Positions 25,246 to 38,883 of a stretch of 64,000 nucleotides of DNA are shown here, piece after piece (positions within the stretch are counted from its first letter, which is position 1; each line of letters starts with the position of its first letter). This DNA is from Utricularia gibba (lineage: Eukaryota; Streptophyta; Magnoliopsida; Lamiales; Lentibulariaceae). The notes under the pieces were generated by a model that ran no database searches, was not told the origin of the DNA, and worked only from the letters and a program-made list of their open reading frames with translations. Made by a program: the position numbers and the translations under genes. The DNA is taken from assembly GCA_002189035.1 (NCBI GenBank), contig NEEC01000012.1:1860001-1924000 (forward strand). Reading direction: 5' to 3'.

Positions 25246-28200
25246 ATGGATCAGCAGGGAATGCTGGTAAACGATGAAGCTCACCTTCGCGGGATTATGG
25301 AAGCTATCGAGCGCGCCTGTCATGACGTTGAGGTTTTATCAAGATTCTGCATCATCTTGTGATTTTAGATAGTTCTTTTTCCCGAATTGGTGAACACTGT
25401 TGCTTTCAGGAAACCGTCCGTAGTATCCGCGATGAAGTTTTTTTTTGCATTTACTTGTTGCTAAGTTCATCGCCGAACACAGTGTGATTTATTTATGTTT
25501 TTGGCTGATACATTAGGTCCTCGAATTTTTTTGTACAGTGAGATTACTGCTGTGCTTTTTTCTTTTTTCTTTCTCAAATTTATAATAGTTAGTTCATGGG
25601 CACAGATGCAAATTAATAGTGCGGCGGCAGAAGCAACGTTGATGTCTTTATGCCAGTCTCAGAGCCCTTACAAAGCATGCCAATTCCTTCTAGGTATGCA
25701 TGGAAAAAGATGCCCTTATGCTATTTATGAATCATGAGGATGCATCCGTTTTTATAAAAAAAATTTTCTGTTGAGCTGTGGACTGTGTAGCGTAATGAAC
25801 TGTTACGGGATACTTTCGTTTTTTTATAGCACTTTATGTTAATTCATATGATATTTACCATTCGAAGTTGATAGCAAGCTTTCTGAATAAAAGCCCGAAC
25901 TAAATAAGGCCAACAGAAGAACATTGTAGAGTAAGGCCCTGTAACCCAACCCAAGGTTCAGGAAAATAAATGTGGTGGTATTCAACTGCAACCAGTGCAT
26001 TAAGGGCTTATTTCTCATGTTGTTTTCCAAAGGCCATTCTTGGCTCATCGTGATGGCCTTTTTTTGGTTTATTGTTCCTTTAGTAGTGTGAATGAGGACA
26101 ATATGCATTGCCTCGTTTATATTGCTATTCATCAATTCTCCTCAAAATTGAGTATGAACCTATCCTAAGCAGCGTTTTTGGAGATATGGTGGTGTGCATT
26201 GTGTGTGTTAAATGGTTGAAAGAGAAAATTCATTTTTTAAAAGATATAAATAACATGTTATGTATCTGTTTAACTTCGAAATTTTATTTTCTCATAAAGA
26301 AAGAAAGTCATATTGATGGTGATCTCATTATTGCTTATCCAGTTGTTAATTTCCCTTTGACAATTCAAAATCATTAGAATATTGACGCTAGAAAAATCAT
26401 TAGAATATTGACATCGTGCATGGAAAGTGATTCGCTAGTTATCTCAGTTCGCATAAAAAAATGTACAGCTCCTATATGTGAAATGCATGATTGTTCTATT
26501 GAATTCCTATATCCTTGTTAACCAGAAAAGGGGCCCTCTCCACTCAGCAATGGTTTACTTAATATTCAGAAAACTCTCAGATGGCACATGCAAGATTTCA
26601 TGCTGCTGGAGCTATTAGGGATGCTGCGATACGTGAATGGGAATTCCTTGGCGGTGATGACAAGAAAGGATTGATCAGGTACTATAGCAAGTTGAGCATA
26701 TACCTGTCGGTAAATGGAGTAAGTTATGCACATTGTATATTGCTTATTGGTGGGCTATTTTTACTTTTTTAACTCCTGGTCGATTGAGAGATGGTAGGTA
26801 AGGTGAAGAGAGAAAGTACCCAGGATCAAACCTTGATGTGATGTTCTAGTGATGAGATCCTTCTTAAATACTGGGGATAATTTCTGTTTAATCATTACTA
26901 GAATATCTCGATCTAAACTGCATAATTCTATCGTCCATCTTTAATGAAATTTTCTCAGTAGTAGCTATCTCGTATAGTATAACTGTATGCTTCCATTGAA
27001 TTTGTGAGAAATTGTAGGGGATTGTTTATTGCATGTTTATTATAATGCTCAATTCGTTTTGCGCAGTTTCTGTTTGCACTTCATTATGCAACATTCTAGT
27101 GCACCAGAGGGTTATGTCATTGAAAAGCTTGCATCAGTTGCTGCTCAACTGTTGAAAAGAGGCTGGTAGGCTCTCTGACCTTTAGCTACTGGTTAATATG
27201 ATCTTAATCATTCGCTCAAACTATTGATTTAATATTTTGAGAATGCTCATGCTGAGTAAAATTACTGCAGTTGGTCTTCAAAGAAACATATATCATTTCA
27301 TGGTAATGCTATTCAACGTGAACTTTGAAATGAGAACTTTATTCACTGTAAAATCTTGAAGTGCTATTGTTTCAAGGATAGAAAATTTGATACTTTATGA
27401 AACCTATAGATGCGAATTCCACTGATCAATGGATGATGTATGATAAGCATGTCAACGTACAATTCATTTTGGCATTTTGATAATAAATCAAATGCACATG
27501 AGTTTTGCCCATTAATTTCAGTAGTCTCAGTCTGCTACTAATTTGAATAAACTTGGTAATGAAATTTGGCTTTTCTTTATCATTTGAGCATTTTCCCATA
27601 CACTTTACCTGCTTGGTGAAAATGTAAATGCATCTTACATTGCGCTGTAAATTTCACCCACACTTAGTTATCGTGTGCTATAAATGAATTTTTCTTAACT
27701 ATTCATGCAGGCTAGGTTTCACAGTAGTTGAGAAAGAGACATTTTTCGTTGAGGTAATAGGGTGTTGGCTGATTCTGCTGTATCTTTTGTTATATTGTGT
27801 GTTAAATTATATATTGACATTTTGTTTATTAGCCTGACTACAAACCCAATAGATGTATTCTGCTGAAGCATGTTTTTTGGGTTTTAGTAGTCATGGGGTG
27901 ATGTATAGATGCTAATGATTTTTTATTGTATTAAATAATTATCAACTTTTCTAAAGGAACATGGGGCTTCTGAGGAACATGTTCAAATTGCTCTATTTAA
28001 TGACGGCGCTTCTCAGAAGTTCAAAGCTTAGTGTTTTTTGTTGTAGAATATCACTTATATGACATTGAAAGTTGTGAATTCTTCTCGTTTCAATTTATTT
28101 AGAAATTAAAGATCGATATTGGGATTTTTTATTGCTTCTCTTTATGTTTATATGCTAACAATTATGAGGAAACTGGTTGTTTCTTTCAGGTGAAAAAGGC

Positions 28201-31200
28201 TGTTGAAGGAAATCACGGACTGGATATGCAGTTTTCTGGAATTAGGTTTTTGGAATCTTTGGTATGTTTATTCTTGAAAATATACAGGATACTTCAGCTT
28301 TTGTTGTTTGTGTTAAAGTGTATCTTGTTTTCTGCAAGAGCAGGTCTCAGAATTCTCACCCTCTACATCAACTGCTATGGGCCTTCCTAGAGAATTCCAT
28401 GAGCAATGCCGATCGTCATTGGAGCATGATTATCTGAAGGTTTTTTCCTTGTTCCAGAATTTACATGAGCATTCTATGACCAATCATTTTTTTCTCTTCT
28501 TCAGTATTACTTCTCGCTTTTTGGGAGTCATGTCGTTACCTTGTTCACTTAACAGGCATTTTATACTTGGGCTCAGAATGCTGCTTTTTGTACGTCAAAT
28601 GCAATAATCGTATCTGACTCAGAAGTTCCAGAAGTGAAAGTCTGTTCAGCAGCTCTGAGTTTGATGCTTCAAATACTGAAATGGGAATTTCAGGGCAACA
28701 AGGGCAGTGAAAGTTTAAAAAAAGGGATTGATCAATTCAATGACACAAGGAAACCGGATGCTAACTCTTTGACATCTGGTTGCATTTTGGTGCAGGTGAG
28801 TTCAAAGAACAATCTCACTAGAAACATATATGCATCTAAGTTTTAGTTGTGCACTATACATTCAATTAAGAATGATCACACTACAAATTCTGTTGTTATA
28901 TCAAATTTGTGGTTGTTCCATGGCTTGATCAATTTTCCATGCTAGATGGAAAGGAATTTTGATGTATGATTCTGTATCTTTTTTTCTGTTTTGTATGATT
29001 GATATCTTCTTTAATTTTTAGTTGTCCGAATGTCATTCTTCTCAATTGTCAGATATCAATGTCTTTGAATATTTTTGTTTTTTTCCATTTTCTGGATATT
29101 TAAAAATCCATTTCTTGTCATTCATGAAGCCTGGCCCTGCTTGGTATGATGTATTGATTTCATCTGGCCATGTGGGATGGCTGATAAACTTCTATACAGT
29201 ATTGAGGAAGAAGCCTGGCTACTGCTTTGATTCCCCTGTTGAGCTTTCAGCACGTGAACTTTTAGTGCAACTTTGCTCCTTAACGGGAACCATCTTTTCA
29301 GGTAGACTTGAGCCTAGAGTATGTTCTTTCCTAGGATCTTTATATTTTTTCTGTTAGGATATCTCCATGGTGTCTCTATCTCCCTTTTCATTAAGTGGCT
29401 CATTGTCCTGTTTGATCTGAAGGTTAAGAAGAGTTGCTAATTTCAACCTGGGCGAGTGTACATCCATTTTGAAGAAGGCTTTTTCTTTTTTTTTTTTTTA
29501 CTTAGTGATCTTTTAGCAGTTACGTGAATGGTGGTGGTGTTTGATAATGACACCAATCTTCGTAAATGAAAAGACATGCAAATGTAAAGGTTTTCATGTT
29601 TCTTTACTTGGTATTTGTGATTTTGGGATGGAGCATATTTGGAATATGTGTAACTTGTACTTGAAACTGTAATCGGTTTACAAGATAAAATATCATTCCT
29701 TGTGGCTTCATAATATGACTTGGGTGCGTTGTCTTGTTGCTGTTGTTTATACCTTGGAGATGTATTCCTTGTTTTACCCTGTCGTGGTCATATATATACA
29801 AATTCCCATTGGTGTTTTGACAGTTGTGGTTGCTTAGTTTAGAACTTATCCAAATTGCCACTTATAAGAATCTAATTAAGTGCTGAAAAGAGACAGTTAG
29901 CAGAATAAGCCAGGGCTAGCATTTGTAATTTTGAGATCGTATCATCTTTTTTTTCTTCTTTTCAAAATTTTCACTTCAGCGTCAAGAGTTCTTTTTTCTT
30001 AAAAAAAATGTGATGTAGAGTCATTTAATCGTTTAGTGATTAGTATTTGTATTTGGAATTTAGATAAGGAGCATTCACAAAGGCAGCACCTCATGCAGCT
30101 CCTAGCTGGAATTGTAGAGTGGATTGAACCTCCTGATGCAGTTACCAGAGCAATTAAAAATGGAAAAAGTGAATGGTACATAATCAATAAAAATGTATCT
30201 TTGGTTTTTGTTTTGGTGTTCTCATTCCATGTTTTCAGGGAGCTGTTGGATGGGTGCCATGCACTTCTGTCAATGTCAAATGTCACAACCCCTACCATGT
30301 TTGATGAGCTATTGAAATCATTGAGGTCAGATGCCGAAAAATTATTGTGTTTTTTGATGTATCCATCTCTCTTTTCCCTGTACAATCTGAAAAGAATTTT
30401 ATGTTCCTATGGATTTTCCAAAACACAATGTTGCTGTCATGTGAAAAATTGACATTTAGAGATCTTCTTATCTATATACTTTTTCTTAAAAAAATTATGT
30501 CTGGTTTGTACTCCCCACTGGCAGCTGCCATCATATATGCAAGATTGGTTATCTGCAGATAATTTCATTAAAAACTTTTGTCGTGCCATATCGCAGACCT
30601 TATGGGACAATTACGCTATTATCTGCTTTGATGCATGAGGTCATTAAAGATGTCACAAATAATTATGCTGAAGAAGGATCCTGGAGCTGGATCGCACGTA
30701 ACATACTATTAGATACATGGACATTGCTTTTAACGGTACTTTGCTGCTTTAAAAATTCTCCTGTTTTTTTAAGGTTTAGGTTTAGCGTATCATACCTCTA
30801 AGGCAGGTGTTTGGTTTAGTCTATGTATGTTTATGGTGGACTGAATTCTTCATTCTACTTCAGCTCGAGTAATTATTGTGTTTGTAAACTGCAGCCATTA
30901 AATAGTGGTGGGCTGAAGCATTCAGTTGATTCTGACTGGGCTACTTCTGCTGCTCAAATTTTCAAAATGATCGTAGAATCTGAAATGATGGGTGATTTTG
31001 CTGTGTTGTTTCTTTATTTGATTTTTTCCTAAATTCCATCGGTGCTGAATTCTCATTCTTTTACGCTGTATCTTAAACAGCTGCTTCTGCATCGGCATTT
31101 AGTGATCATGATGAGGATGATGGCCATCTTGCTTCAGTTTCAGGTATCTTACCTGTTAGGTACATAAACCTGCTATGGAAAGCCAACAAACATTGTTTTC

Positions 31201-32337
31201 GTTCATGCATCTTCATGTTGATCATTTTCATATATTTCTTGGTTTAGCTATGGACGAGAGATTGAGTTCTTATGCTCTCATTGGTCGAGCAGCATTAGGA
31301 TCAGCTATTCATCTTCTCACTAAACTTTTTGAGGACCATGTATTGATGCTTCATCAGGTGATAATTTTTTTTTCTCCTTGATCGGAACTGACTGTTTTGC
31401 TACATAATTTATCTTAATCCAAAAATAATGAAATACATGCCTAGGATAATCTAGGGATGTGAAAGAAGGGCTGGTGACCATGGTTCTTCAATCATCATTT
31501 AGTGTGTGCCGCTCAAATAACGAAAACTATTTTTTAATTTCCAATTAGACGTGAAAATAACCGTTCACAATTTTTTAATGTAGGGAAAAGGTACAAGTGA
31601 TCCAACTGAAACTATGGAACGCCTTTATTCTCTATTAAAATTAGTTGGTCATATTTTGGCTGATGAAGGTCTAAGTGAAACTCCAATGGTAATGATGATG
31701 TTTCTTTGTTCTATTTTATTAGAAATATTCCTCTTGATATATTTTACATGGCTGGAAACATGTCAAGGTACTGAGTTATTTCAAGGAACGGGGACATGAT
31801 TAGTCTGTGTTCAGAAAATATATTGACCTTGTGGAATATCTGCCTGGAATAATATAAATGGTTCAGACTAGAAATTTTTTGTTCCCGTTCCATATCTTAT
31901 GTTGATCTCATATTATTTTGCCGCTTGGCCTATTTTGTGGTAGATTTTTTCAATAGAATTCATGTAGCATTTTGTATCACTTTCTATTAGTTAGTTTGGT
32001 CTTGATGCTTGTGTCTTCTCTGAGTCGATTTGTCTTCATTAGAGAATTTTTTCCTATACATTTCTTTGTGAGTCGTTCTCTTTCTATTACTATGGCGTAT
32101 TATACTATAGAACTTATTTACCTTTAGCTTGCTGATATATTTCCCCTGCAAATTTTTTAGGTTCCATTGGAGGTGGATCTGCATTTTTCTAATGAAAATC
32201 AGATAGAAAACCACCCTGTTATCAAAATTTCCAGGTGAGGCTGATCATGCTTCATTGGAGCATCGTAGCAGTTACTTTAGACTACTGCATTCTGTGATGC
32301 CGGATCATTTACCGCAGAAATTTATTTCAATAAAGTG

Positions 32338-32373
<36 letters not shown>

Positions 32374-35300
32374 TATATATATGTGTGTATTTGCATGAAG
32401 ATAATCCGTTATAAAAAGTGTTTATTAATATCAAGATAGATGTGTTTTTTCGTTTTATATTTTTCCCGCAAACGTTTATACTTTTTGGACTTAATACAGT
32501 TCAATCATAACATTTGCTGCTCAAAGTTTGGATCCTGAGGCCAGAATGTCTTTTTTTAGTCCAAGACTCATGGAGGTAACAATATGGCATCTTTCATTTC
32601 TGGTTTCTGTATGTACTTCTTTGATTAGTTAATGATGCAATTTGTGGTCACTGTGTTGCTAATATACCTGAGTCTTTATTCTAGGCAGTCATATGGTTTT
32701 TAGCAAGGTGGTCTCTAACTTACCTGATGCCCTCTGTGGACACTGGAGTCTCAGAAAACTCCAAATTTCTACACACGTTCTTTGCTGAGAACAATCAGGG
32801 AATGCTTGTCCTTGACATTCTTGTTCGTATCTCATTAAATACCCTTGTTTCATATCCAGGGGAGAAGAACTTGCAGGCATCAAATTGCCCTTATCTTTTT
32901 TACTCACTGTTTGCAGTGCAGAATGAATGACTGAATAAGTTTTAACAATACAGGCGTTAACTTGTCATCATTTGATCCATGCACTTGTGAAACGGAAAAA
33001 TATCGTTTCTTGTGTGGTGAAAATGGTAAGTAGCATTCTCTGATGTTGTCTGATTATTTATTTCACTTATTTTTTGAGTCCCTGGCTTCAAACGTGTGCT
33101 TGGTAACGGTGTAAATCATGGGGTGGAAAAAGGAGTTTTTTTTAAATATAATTAATATGAATTACAATGAAAAACATAGGGTGGGATACAGGAATTTTTC
33201 TATCAGGAGAATTAAAAATACACGAACTGCAAGAGGTAGTGTTCGTAGGACTTCAGCATGTAGGTGACTCCAAACCCTTGCTTACTGTTGATTCTGGGAG
33301 CTTGGTGTGGCTCGAATGCAACCGCACTGTCTGTATGAAAATGAAGCCCTTAATTCCATGCAGGACTCTGCGCTTGATGTTGTTTGTTTCCATGCAGGAC
33401 TCATGGCGTGACTTTGCACATGCTTTTTCTAGTGATAGAGCATTATTATCATTACATTCTGCTCACCAGGTACTCACGTTTAATATTCATTATGGTAGGA
33501 AGCGTTCTTTGTATCCTTTGCATGTAGGATAATATTTCATACTGATAGCATGATAAGCATAGTATGCTTAATCGTTGAGTTTCTCAAGATTATGCCAAGC
33601 CAACATGTTTTTCGCATTACCATGGATAGATGAATTCGTGTTTCAAGATGATTGTCTTCTGCAGTAGTGTTGATGTATTACAAGAGCAAATCTGATGACT
33701 CTTTCAGCATGGAATTCCTGTTTTTTTTTTCCTTCGTTTACATGCTTTTATACCTTCTTTGTTCTAAATTGTTTTTTTTTTTTTTTTACTGGAAGCCTGT
33801 TATTTGTCTTGTATTACTTTGCTGGAAAGAAACTAACTCTGCTTTTTTGCAGCGATCACTTGCTCAGGCATTTGCTCTTTCTGCTTCTGGAATCAAAGAT
33901 CCTCAGTTATTATTTGAGTAAGTTGATGCATGACTTTCAATATTTTCAGGTTCATTGCAGTTTTCATACTATTCTGCTTGTATAAATTTTTTGCTAACTA
34001 ACATTCATAGGTATCTGGAAAATTTGACAAGACACATGACAGATTATTTGGTGAATCTGTCAACACTAATGATCTAAAGGAAATTGCTCAGAAGCCTGAT
34101 GTCATTTTATGGGTACTGGTTGCTCAAATCATTCATTTTATATGTACATGGAGCATGTCACATCGTTAGCTTCTACCATAGGTTAGTTGTTCGTTGGAAC
34201 GGTTACGTGGAGTTGCAAGGTCATCACAACCTTCTACGCAGAAGGCTATATATCAGATTGGATCCGCACTGATGAGGCCTTTCATGGCCCTTCTTGAAGC
34301 CTACAAAGATGAGGTAACTTTAACTTTTTCTTGCAAAGAAATAAATGTTTTGTTTAATGTAAAAGTTATTTATTTTGTACTGGTGTTGGTAACATGGAGT
34401 GAGACTCACTTTTACGTGCGATGCATTGACATGGTTTTCCCTTTTTAGCACTGTTTCGTCACCTTGACCTTGCTATGCATGCAACACTTGGTTGATTTTA
34501 CCTCGTACATTTCTTCAAATCTTCCTTAATAAAAGTGGAAAAAATGATGGTGCAAATACCGTTTCCCTTAAAGGCCCCAAGTACTAGCTATAATATTGTT
34601 AGCACTGCCAGGTGTAGTATTTGGTGTATGCCCTGGAAGTGGCAAAACTGCAAGCATGTTCACAGCTATTATGGAGAATTTTGTTTTTGAATAACAATCT
34701 ATGCAACCCTTCTTTAATATTGTTCGCTCCATGTTCTATGGTCATTATAATTGTCGCATGGCTGTGATACAAGAATAATAATTTTTATTCATAGTTTGTA
34801 GTTTTCTATCTGCTACTCAAATTTGTTGCCGAATGGGTGGATGGCCAACTTATCTACTTGGAGGCTCGAGAAAGCGCTGCTGTCATTGACTTTTGCATGC
34901 ATGTTCTTCAGTTCTACTCATCTCACAATACCAGAAAGGTAACCTGATATAACAGAAGCTTTTTTTCAATTATATATCTATTCATGCATATAGAAATGCA
35001 CAACCAACAAAATTTCAATGTGCAGCATAGATGCGCATTTTGGAAACGACTATTCTACAAATTGTTTCTTTCATTATAGTCTTCACGTCATTTTTTTTCA
35101 TTATTTTTTTCTATTATTTTTTTAATTATTTTAAACAGTTCCTTGGATTCCTTATCTGCTTCACAGGTTCCATTAAGTCTCTCAAGTGCTTTACAAAATC
35201 AAGCAGATGTGGAGAAGTACAAGGATCTACGGGCACTTCTAAAACTTATCTCAACTTTATGTTCCAAAGATCTTGTAAAGTTTTTGATACTGCATCTATC

Positions 35301-37333
35301 TGTGTTTTCTAGTACTTGTTGTCTCCTTATTTCATTACATACGGTGTATGCCAAGAGATTTAGCCACAGGGATCTGCCTACGTGTTTTAATCAGATTTTT
35401 GACTTAGAGTTTTCCTTGTTACTTCGTGTTAGCAGCTAAAGTACTCATCATTAGGAGTTTTGTTTGTTTTCATTCAAACGCAAGCTTTTATGCTTGATCT
35501 CCAAGCATCGCATAACGTTTAAGTTCATGCATTTCTAGATACAGCATTGAAACCTGAAGGCAAAAAGCGTCTTCCAGGATGTTACTTAGGCTTATTCTTG
35601 TCATGTTCTGTGGTGTGGAATAGTTGTTTATAACCTCCTCACGCAATGAGTTTGATGTTTGGTATAAACCATCAGTAATCAGAAGATGCTCATTGGATGC
35701 TAACTTAGCAATCACTCAACATCGTTTATCTTCTTCCGTTATTAGTAATTAGTATTTTGAGAATTCGATTTTTTTGCAGGTTGACTTTGCTGCTGAACCA
35801 ATTGAAGCTTATGGTACAAGTATTTGTCGGGTAGTTAATGCAATATTTATAGCGTGATTCTTCATGTAATTTCTTTTTGACGTGCATTAAATATGCGAAG
35901 TGAACATACCAGATGATTTTTTTGCTATCAAAATTTCTTTTATAGGTACTATACACGGGTCTCTGTGTTCTAGCCCCATTGATCACTCCAGAGATGTTGA
36001 AGTACCCTAAGCTTTCTCACAGTGTATGCGTCTTTTCACTCTGGTTAAGACGCAGCAAATATGGAAGATAATACTTTTTTCTGTTCTGTGATAGTATTTC
36101 TCGCTGCTCTCACATATGCTGGAGGTTTATCCAGAAGTCCTTGCACAGCTAACCACAGAATCATCAAATCTAATATGTGGATCTCTTGATTTCGGCCTTC
36201 ATACATCGGTATAATAGTGAAATTATCCTTTTTTTTTTGTTTTGTTGTAGCTATTCCATTTCTTGCAGCGTGAATCTGGCTTGTACTGGTCCTTTTTATC
36301 TGTCTGCTTTTGGATAAGAAATAAACATTAAAACGATGGCTTTTGTTCACAATGCGGGGTTCAACATATGCATTATTTCATCAACACAATGATTGCTTTA
36401 ATCTGTACGCAACACACTACATGGTACCATTGAGGGAGTGCTGACTAGAAACTTTATTGTATTTCAAAAATGGAATTTGTTAGTATCTCCCACATTTGCG
36501 GAATGCTTGAAAGGAGCATCATTTTAGAGTTCGAATTACTTCATTGCCTTCTATCATCAATTTGAATTTTTGGTTATTGAATGTTCACATTTCTTATTGC
36601 CCGTCGAAAGTATCGGATCCTGATGTTTTACTTGCCATGTTACACCCTTTTCTCAGGATGTTGAAGCTGTTGATTTCAGTCTAAGAGCTGTTCAGGCGCT
36701 TGCATCTCATCACTACAAAGAAAAGTGTGCCGGAAAAGTTGGTTTAGGAGTGCATGCAACCTGTTACCACGATTCAGCTGGAAATTTCCATGAAGGAATT
36801 CTCACCAAGTTCCTACGTTCATTGATGCAACTTCTCCTCTTTGAAGATTACAGGCATGTGATGATGTATATAAACTTGTCATTGATTCTTATAAAACCCA
36901 AAATTGCTTTAGTCGAAGACCATTCCGCTTTCATGTACATTCCTATACTGTGTTCGTGGACAATGATCCCGAGAACCTCAGTCTGACTCTTGTCTTTCTT
37001 ACTTGCAGTACTGATCTGGTCAGTTCTGCCGCAGACACACTCCTTCCATTGATTCTATGCGAACCCGGTGTTTATCAGGTAAACTAACCTCACCATCATT
37101 GCAACACAGTTATGCTCTTTCATTCACCATTTTCTTGTTTTCAGAGTATGGCGAGTGAGCTAACGGAAAAGCAGTTGAATCCAGCGTTCCGATCCCGGCT
37201 AACGAATGCTTTCCAGTCCCTCACAACATCGAATGGCCTTTCTTCAACCCTCAACCGCCATAACAACCAAATATTCAGAAAAAACCTACACAGGTTTCTC
37301 ACAGAAGTCCGTGGGTTCCTGCGTACTGTCTAA
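25246..37333 (+). CDS. XPO4: Exportin-4
   Basis: Exportin-4 is an importin-beta superfamily carrier that in animals exports hypusinated eIF5A and Smad3. Thirty-two exons: 25246-25332, 25606-25693, 26570-26678, 27067-27165, 27711-27753, 28190-28261, 28344-28439, 28556-28795, 29130-29301, 30064-30175, 30239-30325, 30597-30735, 30895-30991, 31081-31143, 31248-31357, 31584-31688, 32161-32234, 32500-32575, 32685-32876, 32954-33025, 33398-33469, 33853-33917, 34011-34112, 34182-34313, 34795-34938, 35167-35274, 35780-35830, 35946-36023, 36095-36208, 36657-36853, 37009-37078 and 37145-37333, about 1151 residues. Landmarks: AAAEATLMSLCQSQSPYKAC, AAGAIRDAAIREWEFL, GPAWYDVLISSGHVGWL, IYLEAREAA-like IYLEARESAAVIDFCM, and RKNLHRFLTEVRGFLR at the C-terminus. 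Exon 23 lacks one A near 34062 (TCAACACT for TCAAACACT); without it the frame stops. Introns after exons 19 and 30 begin GC. Phases agree elsewhere. Confidence 0.93.
32339..32390. repeat. Compound microsatellite in an exportin-4 intron
   Basis: A (TC)n run passes directly into (AC)n and then a short TA/TG-rich tract, between exons 17 and 18. A simple sequence repeat with no coding role. Confidence 0.9.
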
Positions 37334-37759
37334 AAATCTTTGCCGTGAGTTGATTGAGATGCCCGAAGCCCCGAGGTTCTCTCGGAATCCCTCCCCGCCA
37401 TGGCATATCCTGCTTCTTTTTGGTAAGGCGTGATGAATGATGACTTGGGGGACGTGTGCTGCCTGCCCTCTCCATTTTTGTGCAGCTGCATATTCATTTG
37501 TTCAAATTCATGGTGTTTTGTCTGAGTTCCTTTTCTTGTAATTACGAATCATATCAAAAGTATTTTTTTCTTCCATGGTTTACATTGCTATTGCCATCGT
37601 GAACTGCATATGCTAGATAAAGTCTTTTGGATTGTAAAAAGCAATGGGAATCTTACACTTGCTGCAACAGTGCGACAAATGAAAGAATGTGTTGGTGAGC
37701 TACATGGCTAAATGTGTGATCCAGATTAACAGGAAAGGGGATTTATTTGTCCCTCAGGC

Positions 37760-38882
37760 TCAGGAGAAGGGGGACGGCAAGGCTGTGCAGTTGAGGGCGG
37801 CGAGGGTGGGCTGGATGAGGCTCTGCTCGATGCGGACGGCGATCTCCTGTGTGAAGTGGATGCCATCCCAAAACATGTGGTGTGCGGGGTCCGAGCACAC
37901 GGGCACTCCTGCAGTCCCGCAGAACCTGTTGCTGCTGTAGTCGTACTCTCCTCCGATGCCGCAGCACGCCTTCAGGGCGGTGTCCGCGTGTCCCTCTGCA
38001 ACACACGCCATAACCAGTCAAAAATCGGAACCACGGGTGTATCTATGTATGCATGTGCGTACCTTGATTTAATCTGTCGAGGACCTGCAAGAAGCCCTCG
38101 TCGAAGGCTCCGTAGATGAGGGTGACGTTGGGGAACTCCTGCCCCAAACTGTTGATGCCTCGCCGGAGATAATTGTTCTTCAGGTTGATGAGTCTGTTGA
38201 CGCTGTTGAGGCATCCCAAACGGTCGTACGCCGCGGGATCATCGGAGGGCATGGCGGAGAGGATGTAGGGGAAGCAGCCGAGGGGAGCACTTGCGGGGAT
38301 GACGATGAGCCTGGCGCCCATGGTGATGAGCTCCTGCAAGGCAAGCGGGGTTGGTATCAGTATGCTCTGAAGAACATGGAGGAGAGCTGGACAGAAATGA
38401 ATTGGTTAGTTAGTTACCCTGGTGGCCTTGATTTGTTCTCTGGTGATGGGGCCGATGTAGGACTGCGCTTCCTGGAGGGTTCTCCCTTGCGTCAAGGCGT
38501 ATCCGATGTCATTTGCCTCGAGGTCCCCCAAGAGCACGAGCGAATTGGCCAGCCTGTTGGGGATGCAGTCGGCCGAGGATGAGCCGCACACCGACCGGAG
38601 GTGGGTTCTGAACCATTCGAGCTGGGTGGTGAGGGAAACTGCGTAGGGCGGGATCCGAATGCCCCGGCGAGAGAAGAACCCGTGGTCCATCACCGGACTC
38701 CTGGCGACCGAAAAGATGACGCCGTTGCTGGAATTGGACCTCTCCGACAGGTAAGGAACTATCTCCGGGAACCCGAAGTCAAAGGCGGCGAAGTCGAAAT
38801 CAACGAGGCCGTCGGACCATCGCCCGTTGGGCGTGCCGGGATAAGTCCGGCCGTAGGGGGCACGCGTGTCGGGCAATGATCT
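37760..38882 (-). pseudogene. GDSL-lipase-like copy A, 5'-truncated
   Basis: Three exon pieces match copies C and D: 38882-38418 (partial exon 1), 38333-38063 and 37995-37760, ending LPSPFS. The signal peptide and block I are missing: similarity to the other copies starts at AGATCATTGCCCG and is preceded by TTTGCTTGTTTAG, which is the end of a copia element. What remains keeps the block III-type NDIG segment and the DGIHFT block V. The 3' flank (about 37618-37760) is also similar to the flank of copy B at 43981-44138, so this is a block duplication, not a retrocopy; both introns are present. It lies tail-to-tail with exportin-4. It is probably non-functional, unless an upstream exon beyond the copia element is used. 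Confidence 0.8.
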
Positions 38883-38883
38883 C

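Noticed and set aside
32339-32390. Alternating TC/AC/TA tract as a regulatory or Z-DNA element
   Set aside because: It is an ordinary compound microsatellite inside an intron.
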